Below, in pieces: positions 10,491 to 22,000 of a DNA stretch of 64,000 bases. Source of the stretch: Rebecca billardiae RCC1528. Its lineage: Eukaryota > Haptophyta. Each line of letters begins with the position of its first letter. Within the stretch, counting starts at the first letter, position 1. Location: positions 1,240,001 through 1,304,000 of the forward strand of contig OZ251232.1 of assembly GCA_965240325.2 (NCBI GenBank), read 5' to 3'. The position numbers and the translations under genes were made by a program. The notes under the pieces were generated by a model that worked only from the letters and a program-made list of their open reading frames with translations, was not told the DNA's origin and ran no database searches.

Positions 10491-11340
10491 GGCGTCCAGA
10501 CGCCCGCTCGGGCACGAAGCGTCAAGGCAGCCGCTTGGGCCAAGGCCCTGCCTGTAGCGGCGCCGTCGTGACGGCTTATTGCTGGAGATTGATTCGCGCG
10601 CAATCAAACTAAGCTACGACCTACGATACTCAACAAGCTGCAGCCTCATCAGGATTCTTGAGGACGATCAGGAACCAGCCAGCACAACTTCTCGCCAAGT
10701 CCAAGACCGCCGGGCCGGCCCGGCGCGGGGCGGCCCGACAGGGCGCTCCGAGCGACCTGACCGATCAAGACCGTTAGTCGCTAGATGTGTGGACCACTGC
10801 CTGTCCATCTGCCCGAAGCACCAGCCACCGACGCACAACGGTCTCGCCTCTCGGTGATGCGACCGCGGCACTACGCCGGGTCTACCGCGGCCGCCAGCTA
10901 GGCCGTCTGGCGTCTGGCTATAGAGTATAGGTCTGCTAGGAGTATAGCTCACTTAGCTGCTACTGACCTGCCACTGGCTACTGGCTACTCTGGGCGTCTG
11001 GCTCGGCGGGTCGGCCCGCGTCAGTCGTCGCCGCGTCCGCGTCCCCGGGGCGGCGTCCGGCACGGCGTCCGTCCGCGTACCCAGTGTCGGACTGTCCCGT
11101 GTCCGGCGCATCGCCGACGTTAATCGTTCTCGTCGTCCGTCTGACTCATCGTCATAGTCAGTATGATAGTACTCAGTATGTACATACAGTAGACTGAGAC
11201 TGAGTAGGCGGCGAGTGGCCGAGTGCATGCCGAGCCCGACGGAACTCCCAACTATCGGCGTCACCGAAGCGGCTACGCCCCGACGCAGCGCCCCCCAGCA
11301 ACCACGGCCCCATCACGGCGCGCGCGCCGCGTGTCCGAGC
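10491..11340. other. Intergenic, no gene seen
   Basis: 850 bp upstream of the 5'-nucleotidase and downstream of the FN2/LamG gene. It should contain the nucleotidase promoter. Composition is mixed, with short direct repeats of the CTGGCTACTGG type near 10972-10990. No convincing coding sequence. Confidence 0.6.
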
Positions 11341-11587
11341 TCACAGCATGTCATCCTGAAACTGATCGAAGCCGCCCGCCGCGGACGAGCTACCCGCGGC
11401 CGCCTGCGGCGCGGGCGAGCTGCGCACGCCGCCGCCCGCGCCGCCCGAGCCGTTTGCGCCGTCGCGCTTGTACGGGTCCGAGCGGCCCGCCTCCGCGTCG
11501 GACCAAGAGGCCGGCTGCCTGCTGCCGCGCGCGTTGTACGCGTCGAGGTCGCCGTCGTCGTCGTCGTCGTGGTACTCGCGTCGGTAC

Positions 11588-11618
<31 letters not shown>

Positions 11619-14600
11619 TGCCGCCGGGGCGGCCGCTGCCGCTGTTGTTGAAGCGCACGGCGCGATTGCGGCCGCGGCCGGGGCAGCACGAGGCGAGCTT
11701 CTGCGCGAGGTCGTCGCACGCGTCGCGCACGTCAAAGCTGGGCAGCACGATCGGCCGGCCCGAGCGCCGCCGCGCGAAGAGGAACGCGCCGGCGCCGGCC
11801 GCGCCGAGCAGCAGCAGCACGAGCAGCGAGATGAAGAAGATGGCCCAGCCGTTGAGCGACTTCCGACCGACCGAGGTGAACTGTCCGGGGAAGCCGTAGT
11901 CCGGGAGCATGGCGCACGGCTGCTTGCACTCCTGCCAGATGCCGCGCGACTCGTCCGTGAAGCACCACGGCCGCTTCCACCCGTCCTCCGTGCACCCCAT
12001 GTACGTGCGGCCCTTGTACGTGAACGCGGGCTCGCAGCGCACGTCGTCGACGGTGCACATGCGCTCCTCGCCCGGCGGAGGCACCTGCGAGCGGTCCCAC
12101 TCGTTCGGCTCCGTCTCCGAGCACTTCACTGCGCGCGCGCGAGGGGGGGCGCGGGGAGCGCGCGGGCGGGTGAGCGCGCGAGGGCCAGCGGCGCAGCCCG
12201 CCGCGCCTCGCGCGCGCGCCTCGCGCGTGCTGCGCGCCGTGTGCGCGCGCGCACAGTCAAAGCCGTGACCGGTGAGGTCGCGCGCCTTCACGCCCCACCC
12301 GTCGTTCATGCGCCAATACGCGGCGAGGCGCTTGGGCACGTTCTTCGACGCGCCGCCGGGGCGCAGCTCGAGCGGGAGCAGCGCGAGGTGCGTCGTGGTG
12401 ATCTGCGCGACCGTGCGCGCCTCGCCCCAGATGGCCACCTCGTCGAGCGCGCCGTGGAAAGTGCGGTGCGGGTACCGGCGCCACCCACCGAGCTGCACGC
12501 CCGCCGCGAGCGCGGGGTCGGCGTTCTTGCCGCTCGGCGGCGCCTGCGGGCGCAGCCGGCCCTTGACGGGGACGGAGGAGACGATCGCGCCGTCGAGCAC
12601 GACCTCGACGCGCGAGATCGCGTACACCACCGCGAGCTGCCGCCAGGACTCGTCCGGGTCGATGTAAACGCCCGTGCGCACGCGCCCCTCCGGCAGCATG
12701 GCCGCCTGCTCGTGCCCGTAGAGCGGCCCGACCATGTATGGCTGGTCGGAGCCCGGCGCGGTCTCGACCTTCTCGCGGTTGGCGCGCTCGACCTGCTTCC
12801 GCTCCGCCTCGCGCAGCTTGTTCAGCTTCGCCGCGTCGAGCTCCACCCCCTCGAACGCCCACGTCACCTCGCCGTCGCGCTCAAGCACTATCTGAAACGC
12901 CTGCTCGTCCAGCAGGAGCGCCTCCTCCGTGCCCGCGCGCCCGCCGTTCGAGCCGTCGGAGCGGAGCCACATCTGCACGGTGAGGCCGGCGGGCTTGCCG
13001 CCCACCTGCGCCTTGATGTCGCGCGTCGACTCGCAGCCCGACAGGTAGTTCCCCGAGAGGCGCAGCGCGTACCCCAGCGAGACCAGCCCGTTGGCAGAGT
13101 CGTCGGTGAGTGCGGTCGAGCGCGTCCACGCGCCTGCGGGCACGGGGATCGCCGCGCCGCCGCCGCCGCGCAGCGGCCCGCCGATGATGCCGTCGTTGCC
13201 CTTGCCGCTCTCGTCGAAGAGGCGGCCGCCGTGGCCGGTGTCCATCGAGTAGGAGAGGACGAGGTCCTTCGACTGCGGCGGCGCAGGCAGGGCGCGGGCG
13301 CGGGCGTGGGCGGCGCGCAGCAAGCACGGCAGGTGGGTGAGCGAGCGCGCGCGCGCCGGGGGCGGCGGCACGCGCGCGGGCTGCCTCCCTCGGCGCGGCG
13401 CCGCGCGCGGCGCGGCGGTGCGCGCACGTCGGACGGCAGCGCGTCGGGCAGCCGCTCGTGCCCGGTGAAGCGCGTCCACCGGTTGTTGGGCGGCTCGACT
13501 GCCGCGGTGTACGTCGCTGCGACCTCCTCCGCGCTGCGCTTGGTCGACCACATGCGGATCTCGTCGACCTCGCCGCACAGCTCGTGGTCGAGCTCGCCGC
13601 TCGGCGAGACGGCGCCGCCGATGACGAGCGGCGTGTCGCGCCGTGCGCTGATGTGGCCCTGCGTCGCAGCGGGCGGCGGCGGCAGCGGCAGCGGCGCGGC
13701 GCGGCGCGCGTCACGTCAGGCGGCGCGGGCGGCGCGCCTGCGTGCGTGGCGCGCGCCCGGGGCGCGGCGGGGCGCGGCGCGGGCGGGCGGCGGCGCGCAC
13801 CGCGCCGTGCTTGACGTCGAGCGCGGGCGCGCCGTTCATCATCAGCATCGCCTTCTCGTTGTCCACCGCGAACGCCACGTGCACCCACTGGCCCACAGGC
13901 ACGTCGTACTCCGCTTCCTTGTTGCCTGGCTTGAGATCGACACCCGGAGCGGCGACCGTGGGCGCGCCCGGGCCGCGGCGGCGGTTGTTGGTGATCGCCG
14001 CGGCCTCCTCGGTCGGCGTGGCGGTGGTCTGCGTGTTGTGCTTCTGGTTGCCCACCTTGAGGTACAGCTCGCCGCCGCCCTCGATGCCGAACTCGAACTC
14101 GCCCTCGCGAGATGCAATCACGCGGTGCCGGCCATAAGCTTCGTCCGGCGTCTCGTGTCCGGCGGCCGTGTTCGTCTCCTGCAGCGCGCGGCGGTGCTCG
14201 CCGTCCTCCTCGGCGAGGTGGTCGTCGAGGCGCTCGGCCGCGTCGATCGGCTCCTTCTTCGACGAGAGCCGCAGCCACAGCTCCATCGTCAGCCCGCCGC
14301 CGGCGTCGATCGATCCCGAGCCGGGCACGGCGATGTGCGAGGCGCCGCTCTCGAACGAGCAGCGGCCGAGGGCGAGTCCGTACCCGACGCCGAAGCGGCC
14401 GTCGAAGGAGCGCGCGATGGGCGAGGTGGCGCGCGCCCAGACGGCGCCGTTCTGGTTGAGCGCGAGGTGCCGCCCGTTGCCCGAGCGGTCCATCGTCATG
14501 TCGCCCAGCCCCTCGTCCAGCGGCCAGTAGCCCGCGAGCTCCGTCCCAATCGAGTGCCTCGCCTTGTCGAGCGCGCGCGACTCCTCGTCTGAGTCGAGGA

Positions 14601-17124
14601 TCAGCCGGCCGAGGAAGCGCGCGCGGATGTCCTCGATCGAGCGCGAGACGCTCCACAGGCGCACCTCGTGCAGCGCGCCCTTGAGCGGCCGGTCGCCCAT
14701 CCGGTCGTTGCCCAGGATCAGCGGCGGCTCGATGCCGTGCGTCTGCGGCCCGCCGCCGCCCGAGCCGCGCGGCACGTCCGAGCGCATCAGCTCGACGCCG
14801 TTCACGGCGAGGAGCACCGAGTTGGTGCGCAGGTTGGCGGAGAGCGCGACGTGGTACCACACGCCGGTCTCGGGCGTGAAGGCCGGCGTGCTGCGCACCA
14901 TCACCATCGGCGTGCCCGTCAGCGTGAACACCAGCACGGGCGCGCCGTGCTCCTCGTGGTCGGGCGCGGAGAGCGCCAGCTCAAACGCGCCGCCGCCGGT
15001 CGCGAGCACCTGCCCCTCGCGGTCCTTGGTGTGGCCGTTGTACACGAACCAGCACTCGAAGGTGAAGGCGCGGTCGCGCTTGAGGTCGAGCGCGCGCTCG
15101 CCCGTGACCGCGGGCACCCACGCGCCGTGGTCCCGCCCGGTGAACGCCAGCTCGAAGCGCTCGGGCTTCGGGTCGCGCGCCTGGCCCATCGCGAGTGACA
15201 TCGGTGACGTGCCGAGTCGCCATTCGTACTCGGAGCCCACGACGGTCGCGCCGCGCACCTCGTCGGGCTCGTCGCGCGAGCCGACGCCGTGCGCGGCGTA
15301 CGCGGTGCGCCCGCGGCCCTCGTCGAAGCTGTACGCCGCGAGCAGCCCGTCGAGCCGGTCGTCGTGCTCGAACGTCGGCGAGACCGCGTCGAGCATCATC
15401 GCGGCGAGCTCCTCTGCCGAGCGCGCCTTTGCCCAGACGCGCACCTCGTCCAGCACGCCCGCGTACGCCGAGTCGGCGTTGTGCAGCGTGCCGCCGATCT
15501 CGAGCGGGCCCTCGGTGCGCAGCAGGTCGCCGCCGTGCGCCTCCTTGTCCTGCCCGCACTGCACCCCGTCGATGAACGCGTACGCGCCGTGCTTGTCGAA
15601 GGTGAGCGCGACGTGCTGCCACCGGCCGCGCGTGAGCTTGCATGACGGGATCGGGATCTGCCCGTTCACGCCGCTCGAGCCGCGCGCGTTGCTGCGCCCG
15701 GCGAGGTAGTACCAGAGGACCATCTCGCCGGCGGAGTAGCCGAGCGCGTACGAGCCCTCCTTGTACAGCACCGTCAGCACGCGCGAGCTCTGGTGGTTCT
15801 TGTCGTGCGGCTGCAGCCACAGCTCGAAGGTGCCGTGCGCCTTGAGCTGCAGCTTGGAGCCCGAGTCGGACGCGATCACGTGCGTGCCCGCGTGCCCGCC
15901 GGTGAGCGCGAGCTCGGTGCCGCCGAGCGTGCGCGCGAGCGGGACGCGCTCGGCGCGCGAGCCGCCCGACTCCTCCAGCGTCGTCGCCGCCACCTTGATC
16001 AGGTGCCCCGGCTGCTCCGCCTTGGCCTTGTTCTTGTCCTTGTCGTAGCCGGAGTCGTCGTCCGAGAAGGAGTTGTAAGGAGTCAGGTGCAGGTCGGGCG
16101 GCTCGTCGAAGGCGGCGTTGTCGCGCACCTGCTTGGGCGGCTCGAGGACCGAGCGCGCGACCACGTTCTTCACCTCGCCGTTCTCGTCCTCCGCGTCCGC
16201 CGCCGTCACCGGCCAGTACGCGAAGAGCCCGTGCTTCCAAACGTCGTCCGGGTGGAACGACTGCAGCATGTTGCGCACGATCTCGCGCTGCGAGCGGCCG
16301 GTCATCCACACGCGGATGTCGTCCACCGCGCCGTGGAAGGTCTCGGAGGGCGTGTCCGGGTCGCCGCCGATCGTCAGGTCGCCCTCGTCCTCGATCCGCC
16401 CGGTCACCGTACGCCACACGACGCGGCGGCCGTCCGCGTACACGCCGAGGTGCGCGCCGTCGTATGCGAGCGCGACGTGCGTCCACGCCGAGAGCTCGAG
16501 CTCCTCGGGCGCGACGACGGCCTTGCTGAAGACGCCCTGGGCGAGCTGGCCGTCCACCTCGTCGATGAAGCGCAGGCCGTCCGCCGAGTACACCAGCTGC
16601 GCGTGCGGGCCGTGCACGCCGAAGCGCACGCTCGCGTGCGTCGTGAGCGCCCACTGCGTGTTCGAGCGCCGCTTGTTCGCGCCCATCGGCTTGAGCCACA
16701 TCTCGAAGGTGAAGCCGGGGCCGAGGGTGAAGGGCTCGTCCGTCATCAGCATCTCGCCGTCCCCGCCGTGGAACTCGAACGAGTGCGGCGAGGTGTCGTC
16801 GCCGTCGAGCAGCCCGACCGGCTCGCACGGCGCCCACGAGCCGGTGAACGCGCCCGCCGGGCCGGTCGAGCACCACGAGTCGCCGATCTGCGAGTCCTCG
16901 TACGTGCAGGTGTGGTACCGGGTCATCTCGAACTCGCGCCGCTTCAGCGCGTACAGGTCCGACTCCGGCATGTATGTGAACGGCAGCGTGCACTCGCCGA
17001 CAAGCGCCTGGCCCGACTTGGCATCCTCGCCCGCGCGCGCGGCGCGCGGCGCGGCGGCGGCGAGCAGCGCGAGCAGCGCGACGACGGGCATGGAGGGGCG
17101 CGAAGGCGCCGACGCGGACCACAT
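11341..17124 (-). CDS. Large single-pass surface protein: FN2-like, LamG/ConA-like repeats, FN2-like, TM, acidic tail
   Basis: Four exons: 17124-13801, 13658-13428, 13272-12255, 12128-11341, total 1786 residues. All three introns start GTGCGCG and the phases match. After a signal peptide (LALLAAAAPRAARA) comes a fibronectin type II-like module (CTLPFTY...YHTCTY...WCST...WAPC). Four to five LamG/concanavalin-like sandwiches follow, each with the FTFEMWLKP, W-HVAL-YDG and LDEVRVW type strands. A second FN2-like module (CEPAFTYKGRTYMGCT...WCFT) precedes one membrane helix (AIFFISLLVLLLLGAAGAGA). The cytoplasmic tail holds a poly-Gly and a poly-Asp run. It is probably a cell-surface glycan- or matrix-binding protein. 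Upstream ATG at 17193 or internal ATG at 17091 are alternative starts. The FN2 call is by cysteine/aromatic pattern; a Kringle is less likely. Confidence 0.85.
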
Positions 17125-17404
17125 GTGCTCCCGGCTGTGCGGGGGGAGGCGGCGATGCGAACGGCCACCCGCGAGGCGCACAACGAAGGACACCGCCGTC
17201 GTCGTCGTCGGCAGCTGCTTGCGCTTCGTCTCGGCTGTATCTGCGCCGTTGAGGGGGGAAGAGGCCCGCCCTCAATCGCGGCGGGCTGGGCAGTTCGGCC
17301 CCGGACTTCCGTCGGGCAGTTGGGATAGCTATGGGATCTGCGGTCCGGGAGCGGGATCCGTAATCCTCAAGCTCCTCACGTCCAGGCTGGACGCCACCGC
17401 CAAC

Positions 17405-18880
17405 TCACACGGTGACAGTACTGTCGTCTGCTGTCCGCTCGAGCAGCAGCTTGCCACCCTCTGTGATGCGCCATCCATCCCTCGCCATCGTGGCGCCGAC
17501 CTCGGTGCCCTCGAGGGCACTCCAAAAGGCCGCGCTGTCCCGCTGGTCGTGGCAGATGAGCGCCACACCAAGTCCGACGCCAGCGCCGTGTTTGGCGTGG
17601 CTCGCTGCCGCCTTGCTTCCACCCGCGCCCGGCGCGGCCCAGTGCGCGCACGCCTCGGCGATGCGCACGGCGGCGCGGCGCGCACACGCCGGGCCGCAGA
17701 GCTCGGCGTCAAGGAACTCGCCATGCGGGCTGGGCTCGTGCGGCTCCTCCGCGCCCTCCTGCCGCAAGAGCAGGCGCATGCGCGAGCACGCCGCCGCGCA
17801 CGCGCGCGCGTCGCACGCGGCCGCGTGCTGGGCAGCCTGGCCGCAGCCCCAGCACTGGCGCTCCCACTGCAGGTTGGGGCTCGCGGACAGTCGGCGCGGC
17901 GGCGGCTCGTCGCGCAGATCGAGGCGCAGCTCGAACGGCTCCGCGCACGGCATGCTCAGCGAGGGGCCCGCCTCCCCCGCCTCTGCGAGCTCGGCCCCCG
18001 ACGAGCCAGCATCGGCCGCCGCGCCGCTTCGGGCGCGCTTCTTCAGACCACCGCCGGCCGGCCGGCGCGCACGCGCGTGCAGCGCGCTCGTGTGCCACGG
18101 CAGGACGTGGTGGCCCCGCTGTGCGCGGCCACTGAGCACGGCCGCGTCGAGCTCGGCCACGCTCCACCGTGCACGCGCGTCCTTCGGCGCGAGGTACCGC
18201 CTCGCCAGGAGCAGCTCGAACTGGAAGGCCGGCCGCCCCGACGCGGCGCTGCCAGCGCCGGCGCCGGCGCCGGTGCCGCCGTCAGCACGGCGCGCGCGCA
18301 CGACGCCCGCAGACACGAACGGGCCAAACTGATTCCTGCCCACGGCGACGGCGCGCGCGGCGGCGTGGTCGCGGCCGTGGCTCGTCGCGCCCGAAGCAGC
18401 GCCCGAGTCCGCGGGCCCGCAGACCATCAGCTCGTGCACCTCGTCCTTGTGCCACGTTTTGCCACCCTCACCCTCGAGCTCCCAGCCCCGGCCGGCGCTG
18501 AGCTGCGCGCGCAGGCCTGAGAGGAACGCGGGCGACCCGGGCGCCTGCGGATCGGCGCAGCATGGTATCCACGCCTCGCCCTCGCGGGCCTCGGACGCCG
18601 CGTCGACGACCGCAGGCTCCGGCGCACTCTCCACCTCGAACTGCATCAACGCGGTGGCGAGAGCGCGCGCGCTCGGAGCGGGCACCGCGCGCGCGTCCGC
18701 CATGTCGACAGAGACCCACGTGCCAGCCCACGCGATGTGGGCACGGAGCTCCCAGCATCCGCCGTTGGGGGCGCCCTTGTCAGGAACCCAGCGCTTCTCG
18801 GGGGACTCGAGCTTGATCGTGCCGCCCCAGACGAAGAGGCTGTCGCGCCACGACATGGAACGGACTTGACGAGCCGCCAT
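17405..18880 (-). CDS. Hypothetical protein, 491 residues
   Basis: Single exon with ATG at 18880; a longer same-frame reading to 18955 begins with TTG in a probable 5' UTR. The N-terminal 90 residues, with many Trp (FVWGGTIKLES, CWELRAHIAWAGTW), look like a folded beta-rich domain. The centre is disordered and Ala/Gly-rich. A Cys-rich patch (QCWGCGQAAQHAAACDARAC) sits near residue 360, and the C-terminus (DGWRITEGGKLLLERT) looks folded again. No known family was recognised. No signal peptide or membrane helix is seen. It diverges from the phospholipase C gene with 180 bp between start codons. Confidence 0.7.
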   Translation of the reverse strand: MAARQVRSMSWRDSLFVWGGTIKLESPEKRWVPDKGAPNGGCWELRAHIAWAGTWVSVDMADARAVPAPSARALATALMQFEVESAPEPAVVDAASEAREGEAWIPCCADPQAPGSPAFLSGLRAQLSAGRGWELEGEGGKTWHKDEVHELMVCGPADSGAASGATSHGRDHAAARAVAVGRNQFGPFVSAGVVRARRADGGTGAGAGAGSAASGRPAFQFELLLARRYLAPKDARARWSVAELDAAVLSGRAQRGHHVLPWHTSALHARARRPAGGGLKKRARSGAAADAGSSGAELAEAGEAGPSLSMPCAEPFELRLDLRDEPPPRRLSASPNLQWERQCWGCGQAAQHAAACDARACAAACSRMRLLLRQEGAEEPHEPSPHGEFLDAELCGPACARRAAVRIAEACAHWAAPGAGGSKAAASHAKHGAGVGLGVALICHDQRDSAAFWSALEGTEVGATMARDGWRITEGGKLLLERTADDSTVTV

Positions 18881-19060
18881 GGTACTGGATAGGGGTCCGG
18901 AAAGTGTCTCACCGGAAAGGTGGCGGTGCCCAAGAGAGCGTCCAAAATCCAACAAAATGGCCTATTGATGAGGCCAAAATCTTACCCAACTCTCAATACA
19001 ATATGCGATGAGTGGCGACAACATCTCCCGCGCCCCCGCCCCTGCCGCTGGGCCTCGCCC
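18881..19060. promoter_or_regulatory. Putative bidirectional promoter, hypothetical gene / phospholipase C
   Basis: 180 bp between divergent start codons. Positions about 18940-19015 are clearly AT-richer (AAAATCCAACAAAATGG and following) than the coding flanks, as expected of a promoter and 5' UTR. An ATG at 18968 is in frame with the phospholipase C and would extend it, but it lies within this AT-richer stretch. Confidence 0.4.
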
Positions 19061-22000
19061 ATGGAGCCCCAAGCCCGTGAGGCTGAGGGCGCGGACAGCA
19101 GCGGGCGCATACCGGCGGGCGGCGGCGGCGCGCGGGACGCCTCCACCGATGGCGTAGCCGCCAATAAGGACATGTGGCCGCTGCGCCGGACCTCGGCCAA
19201 CTCAGACAGCAGCTCGCGCGCGCCGCCACGGCCGCGGCGGCCGTGTGCGGCCGTGATCGACGCGCCGGTCGACACGCAGCTCTGGCTGCTGATCGTGGGC
19301 GTGGACGCGCTGACGATGCTCGCGTACGCGTGCATCCTCGCCCTGCGCGGTGGCGGCCTCTCCGTCCGCTTCTACGCCACCTTGATCGGCATCGGCGCGC
19401 TCACGCTCGGCGCGCTCGGCGTGAACGCCGTGCACGGCGAGTCTGTGACCGACCTGCTCGCGGCGACGGCGGTGGGCGTGGCGGTGACGGCGGCGGTGGC
19501 GTACGAGCAGCTGAGCGCGTTCTTCCGCGCCGCCGACCCGCGCGCCGCCGCCGCCGCGAGCTGGGGCCTCCCCGCCGAGCTCGTCACGTTCGCCCCACTG
19601 GTCGTGCAGGCGTGCGTGCAGGCGTGCGCGTGCGCGCTCGCGTATCGCGCGCGCGGCCTGTTCGGCTGGCGCGTGTTCGAGCTGTTCGGCGCGGACCTGA
19701 CGCGGAAGCAGCAGCACGAGGCGTGGCTCCGGCTGCGCACGCTCTGCACGCTCGACCTCGCGCTGCTCCCACTGCAGCTCTTCGCGCTCGGCGCGCTGCT
19801 CGGCGCGGCGTGGCTGTGGCCGGTGGCGGTGGCGGCGGCGGCGCTCTCGGCGGCGACGACGCTCGGCCTGTTCGGCGGCGTGCTCGCGCACGCGCGCGCG
19901 CGGGCACGGCGCGCGCTGTGGCTCACGCTCGCGCTCACGCCGTGGTCGCCGCTCCTCCTCGCCTTCTCCGCGGTGCAGCGCGTGTTCGCCGAGCGCGGCG
20001 GCGCGGCTGCGGCGAGTGACGTCAGCGCGTCCGCGGCGGCCGCGTCCGGCGCGGCGACGCGCGAGGCGGCGCTCGACGGGCAGTGGGAGCCGGCGGTGCT
20101 GGTGACGCTGCTCTCGCTCGTGCTCGTGCGCGCCGCGCTCTTCCACGCGCTGCGCACCAGCGCGCCGCTCTTCGACGCGCAGCGCGGCGCGCCGCCCGGC
20201 GGGCGCGCGCGCGCGCCGCGCGATCTCCCGCCCGAGATTGCAGCGGCGTGCAGCGAGGATGAGCGGGCGCAGCTGCGGCAGCTGCTGCGCGGGGCGCACG
20301 TGCGGCTGCGGCAGGCGCGGCGCGTGCGCGCCGAGGCGCAGCGCGGCGGCGCCCTCGAGCGCGGCCACCACGGCCTCGACAGCAGCACGAGCGGCCGGCA
20401 CGGCGGCGGCGGCGGCGGCGGCGGCGACGGCGGCGGCGGCGGCGGCGGCTCGCCGCTGCGCCGCGAGACGTCGAGCGCCACGGACATCTTCGAGTCCGGC
20501 GGCGCGGCGGCGGCGGCTCGGCCGGCGCACGTGGCGCACGCCTCGTCGAGCAGCCTCGACGCCGCCGCGCCGCCGCAGCCGCCGCAGCCGCCGCTCCGCT
20601 TCGAGCGCGCGCGCGGCGCGCGCCGCTTCGTGCAGCTCGCGCCCGACTGTGGGACCATGCGTTGGTCTTGGGCTGATTACGTGCTGCTGGAAGAGCTGGT
20701 GGGGCTGTACGCGGTGGGCGGGGCGGGCGGCGGGCCGGGCGCGGGGCCGCCCGCGGGCGAGGGCCCCGCGCACGCCGCGCCGCGCCGCGCCGACAGCGCC
20801 TCCTCCGCCTCCGCCTCCGCGTCCGCGCGCGCCGTCGGCGCGGACGGCGGCGTCGGCGCAGAGGAAGGCCTGGGTGCCGATGACGGCGCTCGCTCGCTCG
20901 TGCTCGTGTACGGCGGCGGGCGCGCGCGGCGCGCGGTGGAGCTGGAGTTCGACAGCGCGGAGCAGCGCGCCGTGTGGCACTCCGCGCTCGCGCTCCTCCT
21001 CGAGCGCGACGGCGGCGCCTCCGCCATCGACGCTGAGTTGAAAGAACACCTCAGGCTGCTGTTCAGAGCTGTCGACCGCGACGCCACGGGCTCGATCTCG
21101 GCGGCGGAGATGCGGCCGTTTCTGCAGCTGCTGAACTGGGAGCCGAGCCGGCGGGTGCTGCGCGCGCTGGTGGCCGAGCTCGACGAGGACGGCTCGGGCG
21201 ACCTCTCCTTCGCCGAGTGCGTCCGCCTCCTCGGCCGCGTGCAGCGCACCGACACCTCGCGCCCACAGCACCCGGCCTCGAGTGTTTACAGGCGGTACGC
21301 GCGCCACTCGGAGGGACTCATGACCTTCGCCGACTTCGCCGCGTTCTGGGGCGCGGAGCAGGGCGGCGGGGCGGTGCCGCCGCCGATGCTCGACGCGTGG
21401 GAGCGCCTCGCCACCGCGGACACGGGCGGCGGCTACGTCGACGCCGAGCGCTTCGGACGGCTGCTCCATGACCCATCCAACTGCGCGTGTGGCGCGGACG
21501 CGCAGCCCGAGCCATCCGATTCGGAGCCGCTGTCGCACTACTTGATCGCGTCGAGCCACAACACGTACCTGACGGGGGACCAGCTGCGGAGCGCGTCGAC
21601 GGCGGAGATGTACGAGCGCGCGCTGCTCCTCGGCTGCCGCTGCGTCGAGCTGGACGTGCACGACGGCGCGGACGGCCGACCCGAGCTCAAGCACGGAAAC
21701 ACGCTCACGTCCCGGCTTAGGCTGGACGACTGCCTGCGCAGCATCAGGGCGGCCGCGTTCGTGCGCACGTCGCTGCCGCTGATCCTGTCGCTCGAGGTGC
21801 ACTGCTCGGTGCGCCAGCAGGCGGCGCTCGCCGCCGCGCTGCGCGCGCACTTTGGCGACGCGCTGCTGCTGCCGCAGCGCACGGCCGCGAGCGCGCGCGC
21901 CCTCCCGACTCTACGCGCGCTGCGGAACAAGGTCGTGGTCAAGGCGAAGCTGCGGCCGGTGGACTCGGCGCCGCCGGCGGACGCGGCCGGCGGCGGGGCG

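Noticed and set aside
11215-14592. Open plus-strand frame of 1125 codons opposite the FN2/LamG gene
   Set aside because: Its composition (Arg/Ala/Val runs) is that of an antisense shadow of the minus-strand LamG exons, with no domain. The minus strand has clear domains and consistent splicing.
18920-19060. Longer N-terminus for the phospholipase C starting with GTG at 18920 or ATG at 18968
   Set aside because: The stretch is AT-richer and looks like promoter or 5' UTR; the ATG at 19061 begins GC-rich coding-like sequence.
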